In this document: piece by piece, positions 25,012 to 33,713 of the stretch | Position numbering within the stretch: the first letter of the stretch is position 1 | Layout: every line of letters begins with the position of its first letter | Source: Peptostreptococcaceae bacterium | Lineage (GTDB): Bacteria > Bacillota > Clostridia > Peptostreptococcales > Peptostreptococcaceae | Direction of reading: 5' to 3' | Assembly: GCA_902363255.1 (NCBI GenBank) | Contig: CABIZO010000001.1 | Coordinates: 372,001-436,000, forward strand | Length of the DNA: 64,000 nt | Translations under genes and position numbers: made by a program | Notes under the pieces: model-generated | The model's database searches: none | What the model saw: only the letters and a program-made list of their open reading frames with translations | Told to the model about the DNA's origin: nothing

Positions 25012-25876
25012 AAATTTATTTAGAAAAAGAGAATATGTGACAGTAAGCTCTAGAGCACTAGATGATAATGACAATCTTCCGAATATACCAGATGGAAAAT
25101 GGATTAATTGTCCAAAATGCAAAAATATACTTTATAAAGAAGATTTAGAGAGAAATTATAAGGTTTGTATAGGATGTGGACATCATTTTAATATTTCAGC
25201 TAAGAATAGAATAGACCAGATATTTGATGAAAATAGTTTTGTTGAGCTATTTAAGGATGTGGAAACAAGAAATCCTTTGAATTTTGAAGGTTACGAAGAA
25301 AAATTAGAATTAAATCAAGTAAAATCTGGTTTAAAAGAAGCTGTGATAACTGGAACTGGAGAAATCAATTCTCTTAAAGTAGCAGCCACAATTATGGATA
25401 GCAATTTTATGATGGGGAGTATGGGATGTGCAGTAGGAGAAAAAATAACACGTCTTGTAGAATATGCAACAGAAAATAGACTTCCACTGATTATTTTTAC
25501 TGCATCTGGGGGAGCTAGAATGCAAGAAGGTATATTTTCTCTTATGCAAATGGCCAAAACTTCGCTGGCAATATCTAGACATGATAAGGCAGGACTATTA
25601 TATATTAGCGTAATAACACACCCAACGACAGGTGGAGTAACAGCCAGCTTTGCCATGGAAGGGGATATAATCATAAGTGAACCAAATGCAGTAATTGGAT
25701 TTGCAGGAAGAAGGGTAATAGAAAATACGATAAATGAAAAACTACCAGAAGATTTTCAAAGTGCGGAGTTTGCTTTGGAAAAAGGATTTATAGATTCTAT
25801 TATTAAAAGAAGAGATTCGAAAAATTACTTATATAAAGTTTTAAGATTACATGGGGTGAGTGAAAATGCAAAATAA
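25004..25876 (+). CDS. accD: Acetyl-CoA carboxylase carboxyltransferase beta subunit
   Basis: A 290-residue subunit with the N-terminal four-Cys zinc ribbon (CPKCKN...CIGCGHH, residues about 37-60) that marks bacterial AccD, followed by the crotonase-like domain (FTASGGARMQEGIFSLMQMA, THPTTGGVTASFAM, IGFAGRRVIENTI). With AccA it transfers CO2 to acetyl-CoA. The RBS is GGTGA within accC; the 3' end overlaps accA by 11 nt. Confidence 0.95.
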   Translation: MLKNLFRKREYVTVSSRALDDNDNLPNIPDGKWINCPKCKNILYKEDLERNYKVCIGCGHHFNISAKNRIDQIFDENSFVELFKDVETRNPLNFEGYEEKLELNQVKSGLKEAVITGTGEINSLKVAATIMDSNFMMGSMGCAVGEKITRLVEYATENRLPLIIFTASGGARMQEGIFSLMQMAKTSLAISRHDKAGLLYISVITHPTTGGVTASFAMEGDIIISEPNAVIGFAGRRVIENTINEKLPEDFQSAEFALEKGFIDSIIKRRDSKNYLYKVLRLHGVSENAK

Positions 25877-26666
25877 TGAAGATATAATATGGGATAAGGT
25901 TAATCTAGCAAGACATAAAGATAGACCTAATGCTAAATTTTATATAGAAAATATATTTGATGATTTTATTGAACTTCATGGTGATAGATCTTTTAGAGAT
26001 GACAGAGCTATAATAGGTGGAATTGGTAGTATAAATAATATGAATGTTACAGTTATAGGAATTAACAAAGGGAAAACCACAAAAGAAAATATAGACATGA
26101 ATTTTGGTATGGTTCATCCAGAAGGTTATAAAAAAGCTTTAAGATTAATGAAACAGGCAGAAAAATTTAAAAGGCCTGTAATTTGTTTTGTAGATACACC
26201 GGGTGCATTTTGTGGAATCGGAGCAGAAGAGCGAGGTCAAGGTCATGCTATTGCTCAAAATTTATTTGAACTGAGTAGTTTGAAGACTCCGATAATATCC
26301 ATAATCATAGGAGAAGGTGGAAGTGGTGGAGCTTTAGCTCTTGCTTTGGGCGATAAGATATATATGATGGAAAATGCTATTTACTCTATTTTATCTCCTG
26401 AAGGATTTGCATCTATACTATGGAAAGACGTAACTAGAGCTAAAAAAGCAGCCTTGGCAATGAAGATAACATCAAATGATTTGAAGAAATTTGGAATAAT
26501 AGATGATATTATAATGGAACCAGAAAAAGGAGCTCAGGAGAAACCACTACAATCAGCGAAAAATATAAAAGAATATATATTAAAAGATTTAATAACTTTT
26601 GATGATGTAGACTGTGAAGAACTATTGAAAAATAGATATGATAAGTTTAGAAGAATAGGTAATTAA
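25866..26666 (+). CDS. accA: Acetyl-CoA carboxylase carboxyltransferase alpha subunit
   Basis: A 266-residue crotonase-fold partner of AccD: FIELHGDRSFRDDRAIIGG near 37-55, the oxyanion-type loop FVDTPGAFCGIGAEERGQG, and IIGEGGSGGALALALGD. The ATG at 25866 follows GGGGTGA; the GTG at 25860 is part of that RBS region. It is the last gene of the fab-acc operon. A dispersed repeat and a strong terminator follow. Confidence 0.94.
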   Translation: MQNNEDIIWDKVNLARHKDRPNAKFYIENIFDDFIELHGDRSFRDDRAIIGGIGSINNMNVTVIGINKGKTTKENIDMNFGMVHPEGYKKALRLMKQAEKFKRPVICFVDTPGAFCGIGAEERGQGHAIAQNLFELSSLKTPIISIIIGEGGSGGALALALGDKIYMMENAIYSILSPEGFASILWKDVTRAKKAALAMKITSNDLKKFGIIDDIIMEPEKGAQEKPLQSAKNIKEYILKDLITFDDVDCEELLKNRYDKFRRIGN

Positions 26667-26683
26667 GGATGTAGCTAAATGAT

Positions 26684-26845
26684 AAAAAATTCGCTTCGCT
26701 CATGTCGTCAACGAGATGCCTTCGCTACCACTTTAGGCAACTCCGTTGCTCAAAATTTACTTTTTTACTATTTCTTAAACGCATTGATAATACTTTGGTG
26801 TAGAAGTCTTCTACAGTTGAAAAAGCAACATAATTTCCTTGTAAG
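26684..26845 (-). repeat. Dispersed intergenic repeat, copy B
   Basis: Read on the minus strand it runs through CACCAAAGTATTATCAATGC, AAATTTTGAGCAACGG, AGTTGCCTAAAGTGG, GCGAAGGCATCTCGTTGACG and ACATGAGCGAAGCGAATTTT. It shares its first half with copy A and its second half with copy C. It contains small inverted repeats (GCAAC/GTTGC and GCAT/ATGAGC). A 71-codon frame on the plus strand here is a by-product of the repeat. Confidence 0.75.
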
Positions 26846-26846
26846 T

Positions 26847-26886
26847 AAAAAAGTGGGTAACTCTAATGAGTTAGCCACTTTTTTGT
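26847..26886 (+). terminator. Terminator of the fab-acc operon
   Basis: AAAAAAGTGG...TAACTC pairs with GAGTTA...CCACTTTTTT across TAAT; a strong stem with T6. It may also serve the convergent gene. Confidence 0.85.
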
Positions 26887-26925
26887 TATACTAAGTGATT
26901 ATAAATTATCTAATTTGTGGAGAAT

Positions 26926-27981
26926 TTATAACTCACAAGTTAATTCATTCATAACTTCTTTTACTGATTTTAATTCGTTTATCTTGTATGCATCTGCTCC
27001 ACAAAATAATAGGGCATCATCCACATTTCCTTTTACTGCATTTATCAAAGCAGTTGAAATACAATAAGGTGTATCTTTTGGATTACAAGGAACTAAGCAG
27101 TTATAGCACTTTGTGATTTTAGGTCTTGAATATAATACACTTTCAATAAATTTGTTTTTTATTGCCCTTCCAGGCATTCCAACGGGACTTTTAACAATTT
27201 CTATATCTTCTTCCTTAGCATCAATATAAGACTGTTTAAAATTATCATGGGCATCACATTCGTGGGTAGCAACAAATCGAGTTCCAACCTGAACGCCGCC
27301 AGCACCTAAATCTAAATATTTTTTTACATCAACTCCAGAAGATATGCCTCCAGCTGCGATTACTGGTATTTTTTTATTGTACTTTTCTTCATATTTTTTA
27401 GTTATATTTAGAATTTTAATAAATTCTTCATCATAATTAATTGATTTTATATTGTTTAATTCTTCATTATTAAAACCTAAGTGACCGCCAGCCTTAGGAC
27501 CCTCAACAATTATTAAATCAGCTGTTGTGTTGTCCTTTTTATCCCACATTTTTAAAATAACACTAGTTGCTTTAGATGATGAAACAATGGGAGCGATTTT
27601 AGTAGTGCTATCTTTTACTAATTTAGGTAATTGTAAAGGTAAGCCAGCTCCAGATATTATTATGTCACATCCAGCCTCTACTGCAGTTTTTACATGTTCT
27701 TCATAATAATTCATGGCCACCATTAGATTAACGCCAATAACTCCATTATTAGATTTTTCTTTAGCTATTTTAATGTGTTTTTTTAAAGCTCTTAAATTTG
27801 CTTCTAATGTGTTATTTTCAAAATCATCCTCATCATATCCAATATTAACTCCAGATATAACACCTATTCCACCTGCATTACTAACAGCAGATGCAAGAGA
27901 CGATCTTGATATTCCTATGCCCATACCACCTTGTATTACAGGTGCTTTTGCAATTAAATTTCCTATTACTAATTTTTTCAT
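26926..27981 (-). CDS. Nitronate monooxygenase / FabK-like flavoprotein
   Basis: A 351-residue FMN TIM-barrel protein of the NMO/2-nitropropane dioxygenase family, related to FabK (APVIQGGMGIGISRSSLASA, VIAAGGISSGVDVKKYLDLG, GGVQVGTRFVATHECDAH). It differs by a C-terminal Cys-rich segment, CYNCLVPCNPKDTPYC, typical of a clostridial NMO branch. A role in nitronate detoxification or as another flavin reductase is possible; sequence alone does not decide. The start at 27981 follows AGGAGGAAATTT; the longer in-frame start at 28011 lacks an RBS. It is convergent with accA and transcribed alone. Confidence 0.82.
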   Translation of the reverse strand: MKKLVIGNLIAKAPVIQGGMGIGISRSSLASAVSNAGGIGVISGVNIGYDEDDFENNTLEANLRALKKHIKIAKEKSNNGVIGVNLMVAMNYYEEHVKTAVEAGCDIIISGAGLPLQLPKLVKDSTTKIAPIVSSSKATSVILKMWDKKDNTTADLIIVEGPKAGGHLGFNNEELNNIKSINYDEEFIKILNITKKYEEKYNKKIPVIAAGGISSGVDVKKYLDLGAGGVQVGTRFVATHECDAHDNFKQSYIDAKEEDIEIVKSPVGMPGRAIKNKFIESVLYSRPKITKCYNCLVPCNPKDTPYCISTALINAVKGNVDDALLFCGADAYKINELKSVKEVMNELTCEL

Positions 27982-28152
27982 AAATTTCCTCCTATATATG
28001 GGGAAATTCAAAATTTAAAACTAACTAAGATTAATTAATATTATACTACAAAACCCAGTGTTTTCATACTATAATAATCCTATGAGTATATAGCAAATCA
28101 CAGATTTTTACTATATAAACTTGAATTTGAAAGGAGGCTTAAAAGTAGTTTT

Positions 28153-28578
28153 ATGTTAAAGATAAGACCGCATCATATACTGTGTATGAGAGCCTATAGT
28201 GGGAATGGATACAGTGAAGAATTTAAAGTTAAAATGGAAAATGTCATAAAGGAAATTAAGGCCTACAATGAGTTTCTTCAAGTATCAAATTTAAAAGAAG
28301 AAATGAAAGAAGTGGAGTTAGTTTGTTACACAGATAATATTTGTGAAAAATGCCCTAATAAATTAGGTGAAAATCTGTGCTCATCTCAAGAAAAAGTTAG
28401 TTTACTCGATTTAAAAGTAGTTAAGCGCTTTAATTTAAAAGAAGGTATATATAACTATAATGATTTGGAAGAGTTAGTATATAGTAATATGACAGAGGAT
28501 ATATTTGATGATATATGTAAAGAGTGTGAATGGTATGACACAACTAATTGTAAAGACTATATAATTTCTGTAAAATAG
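28153..28578 (+). CDS. DUF1284 Cys-rich protein
   Basis: A 141-residue protein opening with the DUF1284 hallmark LKIRPHHILCMRAYSGNGYS. Several Cys pairs are present (DNICEKCPNK, ICKECEWYDTTNC), suggesting a metal or Fe-S site; the function of the family is unknown. The clear RBS AAGGAGG is about 15 nt before the ATG, unusually far, and no nearer in-frame start codon exists, so translation may be weak. It is divergent from the NMO gene and seems monocistronic. Confidence 0.78.
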   Translation: MLKIRPHHILCMRAYSGNGYSEEFKVKMENVIKEIKAYNEFLQVSNLKEEMKEVELVCYTDNICEKCPNKLGENLCSSQEKVSLLDLKVVKRFNLKEGIYNYNDLEELVYSNMTEDIFDDICKECEWYDTTNCKDYIISVK

Positions 28579-28899
28579 AAAAATAATCTTAATTTAAATA
28601 AAAAGTATCTTCTAAGTTAAATAAATTAGTATATATTTTTTATGTTGAATGTTCCATATAAATGTCGTTTAAAATTTATTGTATGTAAAATATAAATAGT
28701 ATACAATGTATTTAAAACAGGGGTGAAAAAAAGTATAGAATAAAAATTATAATAGTAAGTTATACAAATCATGAAGATTTATGTTAATTAATATTAGTGC
28801 AACTTCATGTTTTTTGTTTGACCAAATATTAATCTTTCAAACATTTTATTTTTATAATTTTTATTGCAAAACTAAAATATTATGGAAAAAGGTGCATAT
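28579..28899. other. Intergenic region with inverted repeat and terminator-like stem
   Basis: No gene seen. It contains the inverted repeat ATTGTAT-N16-ATACAAT (28678-28707), a possible operator, and a terminator-like hairpin at 28770-28816. Confidence 0.5.
28770..28816 (+). terminator. Terminator-like hairpin
   Basis: CATGAAG pairs with CTTCATG over a long AT-rich loop, followed by T6. It lies about 190 nt after the DUF1284 gene and 84 nt before the next one. Confidence 0.45.
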
Positions 28900-29175
28900 A
28901 TGGAAGAGGTAAAAAAGATGATAAGTAATGTGGGGAACAAAATTGGAGAAAAAGCTGAATTGCATGAATTTGAGCTATTAAGATTATTTGAATTGATTAG
29001 ATATGATCAGTATCATGACTTTCTGAAGCAGATTTTGTCTATAGCTAGAAATGTGGATGTTTCTATACCAGATCAGTTATATGACTATGATTATGATACT
29101 TTTGAAATTTATATAAATGCATTATGGGAAGGTATAATAAGTAGTTGTTCCACTTTGGAGATTGAAGTATCTTAA
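28900..29175 (+). CDS. Small acidic protein of unknown function
   Basis: A 91-residue protein I do not recognise: mostly helical, acidic and aromatic (RYDQYHDFLKQIL, YDYDYDTFEIYINALW), with no Cys motif or membrane segment. The start at 28900 is chosen because AAAGGTG lies 5 nt upstream; ATG 28882 has no RBS. It is a single gene with its own strong terminator. Size and composition recall small clostridial helical proteins, but no function can be given. Confidence 0.6.
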   Translation: MEEVKKMISNVGNKIGEKAELHEFELLRLFELIRYDQYHDFLKQILSIARNVDVSIPDQLYDYDYDTFEIYINALWEGIISSCSTLEIEVS

Positions 29176-29190
29176 GATTGTATTCATTTA

Positions 29191-29232
29191 AAACTTCTAC
29201 GCGATATTTTTTATCGTGTAGAAGTTTTTTTA
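29191..29232 (+). terminator. Rho-independent terminator
   Basis: AAACTTCTACGCGATA pairs with TATCGTGTAGAAGTTT followed by T-run; a very strong stem. Confidence 0.9.
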
Positions 29233-29641
29233 TTGTTCCAACTAACTATATGATATGTATTATACAACAAACAATATTCTACATAATTTTTAAGCTGAAA
29301 TAATTATAAATTTGTGATAAAGCTCTATGAATAGGGTATATAAGTATTAAATGACCTGAAATATGGAAATAAAAACACGAATAAAAAAATTAATACATAT
29401 TAAAAAATTCGTATGGCATAAAAACAGAATTATTAAAACAGGTATTTTAAATGCGTTAGCGTAAATATATTGTCACAAATTGTTAAAATTTAATAATTAA
29501 GTAAAAAATATTGTATATTAAAGTTAAATATTATATACTTTAACAGGTGATAAATATGATATACTATAATGTTGGAGTTAAACAATATATACATGTTTCG
29601 ACTTCATACGGCAAAAAGAAAAAATTGGTTAGAGGTGTAAA
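29233..29641. other. Long AT-rich leader/promoter region of cassette 1
   Basis: 409 nt without a gene. It holds an inverted repeat ACGAAT...ATTCGT (about 29376-29413) and -10-like boxes TATACT/TATAAT at 29560-29570. The length suggests a regulated promoter or leader for the ABC cassette; I see no known riboswitch. Confidence 0.4.
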
Positions 29642-30712
29642 ATGATACAAATTGAAAAACTAAGAAAAGTTTATGACAATGGCCACGAAGCTTTAAAAAG
29701 TATTAATTTAGAAATGAACGAGGGTGAGTTAGTATGTTTACTAGGTCCAAGTGGATGTGGTAAAACAACTATACTTAATCTTTTAGCAGGATTACTTGAC
29801 CCTACAAGTGGAGATATCAAATTTGATAATGAATCTGTTATAGATAAACATCCTAAGGATAGAAATATAGGTTTAGTATTCCAAAACTATGCATTGTATC
29901 CACATATGACAGTATTAGAAAACGTTATGTTCCCACTGACAGTAGGTAAGAAAAAAATGCCTAAAGCAGAGGCTATGGAAATAGCTAAAAAGTATATGAA
30001 AATTACTAGTATAGAAGAATTAGCTGATAAAAAACCAGGAAATATGTCTGGTGGACAGCAACAAAGGGTTGCGATAACTAGGGCTTTAGTTCAAAATCCA
30101 AAAATATTATTACTAGACGAACCTCTAAGTAACTTAGATGCAAGGCTTAGATTAAAAATAAGAGAAGAAATAAGAAGATTAGTAAAAGAAATAGGAATAA
30201 CAACTATATTTGTAACTCATGACCAAGAAGAGGCATTATCTATAAGTGATAGAATCGTTCTTATGAATGAAGGTATAGTTCAACAGTTTGATATACCACA
30301 AAACTTATACTTAGAGCCAGAAAATCTATTTGTTGCAAAATTCATGGGTAACCCAATCATAAACATATTTGAATTTGAAAAAGAAGGAAATATGTTAAAA
30401 GGAGAAAACTTCTCTATCGATTTAAATCTATTAAATAAAGACAGATTTAAAGCAGAGTTAACTGAAGATAAATATATCGTTGGTATAAGACCAGAGTATT
30501 TTGTAACAAGTGAAAATCCATTATTCAAAGCTAAAATGGAAACAGTTGAATTAATAGGGAAAGATTGTATTGTAAACTTCACTGTGAATGGAGTACATGC
30601 AAAATCTATCACTGATGTAAATCAAAATATCAGAGAAAATGATGAAGTAGGATTTGATATAGATTACAATGGAATTTATTTATTCCAAGAGAATGGAGTT
30701 AGAGTGTACTAA
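29642..30712 (+). CDS. Cassette 1: ABC importer ATPase, UgpC/MsmK-like
   Basis: A 356-residue CUT1-type ATPase: Walker A GPSGCGKTT (about residues 33-41), Q-loop FQNYALYPHMTVLENV, signature MSGGQQQRVAITRA, Walker B LLLDEPLSNLDA, H-loop VTHDQEEALS, and a C-terminal TOBE-type domain with GIRPEYFV. It is clearly more similar to the ATPase at 36788 than to the one at 14736. It heads cassette 1 and overlaps the permease start (TAATG). The RBS is GAGGTG. Confidence 0.9.
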   Translation: MIQIEKLRKVYDNGHEALKSINLEMNEGELVCLLGPSGCGKTTILNLLAGLLDPTSGDIKFDNESVIDKHPKDRNIGLVFQNYALYPHMTVLENVMFPLTVGKKKMPKAEAMEIAKKYMKITSIEELADKKPGNMSGGQQQRVAITRALVQNPKILLLDEPLSNLDARLRLKIREEIRRLVKEIGITTIFVTHDQEEALSISDRIVLMNEGIVQQFDIPQNLYLEPENLFVAKFMGNPIINIFEFEKEGNMLKGENFSIDLNLLNKDRFKAELTEDKYIVGIRPEYFVTSENPLFKAKMETVELIGKDCIVNFTVNGVHAKSITDVNQNIRENDEVGFDIDYNGIYLFQENGVRVY

Positions 30713-31593
30713 TGAAAAAGTTAAAATATAGAGCGGAGAATTCACCACAAGCATGGTTATTTCTTTTACCAGCTTTAATAATAATAGGAATATTTAATGT
30801 TTTACCTTTAATAAAAACATTTATAATGTCTATGCAAAAAGGTACGTTAAATAATTTGGAATTCAATGGATTTAAAAACTTCGCGGTAGTGTTACAAGAT
30901 CCTAAATTCCACGATGCAATAGGAAATACGGCATTATTCTCATTTGTTGTAGTGCCAGTAGGTCTTATAATATCAATGTTTATAGCTATAACTATATTTG
31001 AAAAAATTAAACACAAAAGCTTATTTGAAACTATATTCTTTATACCATACTTAACAAGTGTAATAGCGATAGGTATAGTATTTAGATTTTTATTCAATGG
31101 AGAATATGGATTCATAAACTACTTATTAGGTCTTATAAATGTAGGACCAATAAACTTCTTAGATGATCCAAATATGAGTATGACTACTCTAATTATATTT
31201 GGTATTTGGTCAGGTCTTGCTTTTAATATAATTATATTACTTTCAGGACTTAGAACAGTGGATGAAAGTTACTATAAAGTGGCAGATATGTTCGGAGCTT
31301 CAAAATTTGAACAATTTATAAGAATAACTCTTCCACAATTAATACCAACAATAACATTCTTATTAATGATGAACTTTATTAATGCATTCAAAGTATATGC
31401 ACAAGTATTCTCAATATTCAATGGAAAAGCGGGAATTGCAAACAGTGCAACTACTGGAGTATTCTATATATTTAATAAGTTCTATGTTGAATACCGTTAT
31501 GGTCAAGGTATGGCTGCTGCAGTAATATTATTTGCATTAATATTATTATTTACCTTAATTCAAAACTATGTTTTAAAAAGAATATCTAAGTAG
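30712..31593 (+). CDS. Cassette 1: ABC permease, UgpA-like
   Basis: A 293-residue six-segment permease. N-terminal RAENSPQAWLFLLPALIIIG; coupling loop YYKVADMFGASKFEQFIRIT followed by LPQLIPT, close to the family consensus. Near-identical stretches recur in the second cassette (37858-38739), for example GKAGIA and the C-terminal YRYGQGMAAAVILF. It forms the channel with the 31602 permease. Start ATG overlaps the ATPase stop. Confidence 0.88.
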   Translation: MKKLKYRAENSPQAWLFLLPALIIIGIFNVLPLIKTFIMSMQKGTLNNLEFNGFKNFAVVLQDPKFHDAIGNTALFSFVVVPVGLIISMFIAITIFEKIKHKSLFETIFFIPYLTSVIAIGIVFRFLFNGEYGFINYLLGLINVGPINFLDDPNMSMTTLIIFGIWSGLAFNIIILLSGLRTVDESYYKVADMFGASKFEQFIRITLPQLIPTITFLLMMNFINAFKVYAQVFSIFNGKAGIANSATTGVFYIFNKFYVEYRYGQGMAAAVILFALILLFTLIQNYVLKRISK

Positions 31594-31601
31594 GTGAAAA
31601 A

Positions 31602-32420
31602 ATGAAAAAGGTTAATTTATTTATATCAAAAACATTTATAGGCATAATGGCCTTAATAACACTGTTTCCTTTTGTGTATATGATATTATCAAGTTTAATG
31701 ACATTCCAAGAGGTAACAAGTATACCGCCGACACTTATACCAAAAGAGTTTCAGTGGGAAAACTTTAAGTTAGCAATGGAGCAAGCACCTTTTGTTAGAT
31801 ATTTCTTCAATACTATAATCGTTGCTGGAGTATCAACAATAGGTACATTAATAACTTCTGTTTTAGCTGCTTTTGCATTAGTTAAATTAGAGTTTAAATA
31901 TAAAGATCTTTTAGTAATGGGAATGGCAGCACTTCTAATGGTACCATATGAAGTTACTGTATTTACTAATTATCAAACTATAGCAAATATGGGATTATTA
32001 GACACTTATACAGCTTTAATACTTCCATCATTAGCTAGTATATTCTATATATTCTACTTAAAAAATTATCTAGTATCCATACCTATTTCATACTACAAAG
32101 CTGCAAAAGTAGATGGATGTGGAGATTTAGAATTTATAAGAAGAATATTATTACCATTAGCTAAGCCTTCGTTATTTACAATGGGTATATTAAGTTTCAT
32201 AAATGGATGGAATTCATTCTTATGGCCGATACTTGTGACTAATAGTAAAGAAATGAGATTATTAAGTAATGGTCTTAGTGCATTTGCGACAGAAAGTGGT
32301 ACAAATGTACACTTACAAATGGCAGCTTCAACAATAGCAATCGTGCCTATACTAATTTTATACTTAGCATTTAGAAAACAAATTATAAGGGGAGTTGTAA
32401 AAAGTGGTATTAAAGGATAA
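31602..32420 (+). CDS. Cassette 1: ABC permease, UgpE-like
   Basis: A 272-residue six-segment permease with a canonical EAA loop, YKAAKVDGCGDLEFIRRILL followed by PLAKPS, and the UgpE-type C-terminus VVKSGIKG. FVYMILSSLMTFQEVTSIPP near the N-terminus is shared with the copy at 38748. The last 17 nt overlap the start of the MBL-fold gene, so the hydrolase is translationally coupled to the transporter. Confidence 0.88.
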   Translation: MKKVNLFISKTFIGIMALITLFPFVYMILSSLMTFQEVTSIPPTLIPKEFQWENFKLAMEQAPFVRYFFNTIIVAGVSTIGTLITSVLAAFALVKLEFKYKDLLVMGMAALLMVPYEVTVFTNYQTIANMGLLDTYTALILPSLASIFYIFYLKNYLVSIPISYYKAAKVDGCGDLEFIRRILLPLAKPSLFTMGILSFINGWNSFLWPILVTNSKEMRLLSNGLSAFATESGTNVHLQMAASTIAIVPILILYLAFRKQIIRGVVKSGIKG

Positions 32421-33699
32421 AAAGACAAAAATAACATTCCACAATGGTATATTAACTATTGGAGGAACAATCATAGAAATAGCATATGAAGATAGTCATA
32501 TATTCTTCGATTTTGGAAGTGAGTATAATCCATCAGATCCAAAACAACCAGAAAACTTACAAGATTTATTAGATATGAATCTTGTACCATACATAGATAA
32601 TATATTTGATCCAAGTATAAATCTAAAAGGGTATGAATCTAAAGAAGATAACTTTAAAAATAGAGCAGTATTTTTATCACATGTTCATTTAGATCATTCA
32701 AAAATAGTTAACTATTTAAATCCTGAAATACCTCTATATACATTAGAAGGAACGAAATCTTTATTAAATACTTTAAACATAAATAATGATTTTATATTCC
32801 CTCTTGAGAATCCAGGAGAATCTAATGTTAGAGAGATAACAGGAGTACAAGAAAACGAAGTAATTCAAGTTGGAAAAATAAAAGTAAAAGTAATGCCAGT
32901 AGACCATGATGCATATGGTGCATGTGGTTTATTAATAGAAACTCCAGATTTAGTTATATCTTACACAGGTGATATAAGACTTCATGGATATAGAAAAGAT
33001 GCAACTTTAAACTTCTGTAAAGAAAGTGAAAATTGTGATGTATTATTAATAGAAGGTGTTACAGTTTCTTTCCAAGAGTTAAATGAAGATGCACGTGTGC
33101 CAGCTGATGACAATGAGATGGCAGTAATAGAAACAATAAATAATATTGTAAAAGAAAATCCAAATAAGCAAATAACTTTCAATTACTATATATCTAATAT
33201 AGAAAGAATATTAAATATAATTAAAACTAATCCAAGAACTGTAGTATTAGATGCATATTACTCTTATGTATTAAAACATGCAACAGGACATCAATCTTAT
33301 TATTACCAATTAGATGACAAAGATTATGGATTAGACAAAGAATATGAAGTAGAATTTGACAAACTTCTACAAGATGAAAGTAGCTATTTCTGGCAATTAG
33401 ATACACTTGCCATTGAACACTTTGATAGATTAAAAGAAAATGGAATTTATGTTCATTCAAATGCAACACCACTTGGAGACTTTGATCCAGCATATGCACC
33501 ATTTATAAAAAGATTCGAAGATAATAATATCGAATTTAAATTAGCATCATGTACTGGACATGCTCATCCATTTGATTTGATTGAAATAATAGACTTAATT
33601 AAGCCTAAGTTATTAGTTCCTATTCACTCATATCATCCAGAAAGACTTTATAACAAGTCAGGCGATGTACTATTACCAGAAAAGAAACAAACAATATAA
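32404..33699 (+). CDS. Cassette 1: RNase J-like (beta-CASP) MBL-fold hydrolase
   Basis: A 431-residue cytosolic metallo-hydrolase. The metal motifs are intact: SHVHLDHSK (HxHxDH, near 96-104), PVDHDAYGACG (third His) and SYTGDIRLHG (bridging Asp). After the MBL core come an IEGVTVSF element (motif A type), an insert of about 170 residues, ASCTGHAHPFDL (motif B His) and LLVPIHSYHPE (motif C His), the order of beta-CASP nucleases such as RNase J. It is shorter than RNase J (about 550) and lacks its C-terminal domain. The start is GTG 32404 after GGGGAG, overlapping the permease by 17 nt; the same start is conserved in cassette 2. It probably cleaves a phosphodiester after import (inference). 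Confidence 0.75.
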   Translation: MVLKDKKTKITFHNGILTIGGTIIEIAYEDSHIFFDFGSEYNPSDPKQPENLQDLLDMNLVPYIDNIFDPSINLKGYESKEDNFKNRAVFLSHVHLDHSKIVNYLNPEIPLYTLEGTKSLLNTLNINNDFIFPLENPGESNVREITGVQENEVIQVGKIKVKVMPVDHDAYGACGLLIETPDLVISYTGDIRLHGYRKDATLNFCKESENCDVLLIEGVTVSFQELNEDARVPADDNEMAVIETINNIVKENPNKQITFNYYISNIERILNIIKTNPRTVVLDAYYSYVLKHATGHQSYYYQLDDKDYGLDKEYEVEFDKLLQDESSYFWQLDTLAIEHFDRLKENGIYVHSNATPLGDFDPAYAPFIKRFEDNNIEFKLASCTGHAHPFDLIEIIDLIKPKLLVPIHSYHPERLYNKSGDVLLPEKKQTI

Positions 33700-33713
33700 T
33701 TGGAGGATTTATA

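Noticed and set aside
26679..26894. A 71-codon plus-strand reading frame after accA
   Set aside because: It runs through the dispersed repeat (copy B) and the operon terminator, has no RBS, and its RDAFATT stretch recurs from copy C. It is a translated repeat, not a gene.
29461..29545. Pho-box-like TTAACA elements before cassette 1
   Set aside because: Only single TTAACA hexamers are present, without the regularly spaced direct repeats needed for a PhoP site. Phosphate control remains a guess and is not annotated.
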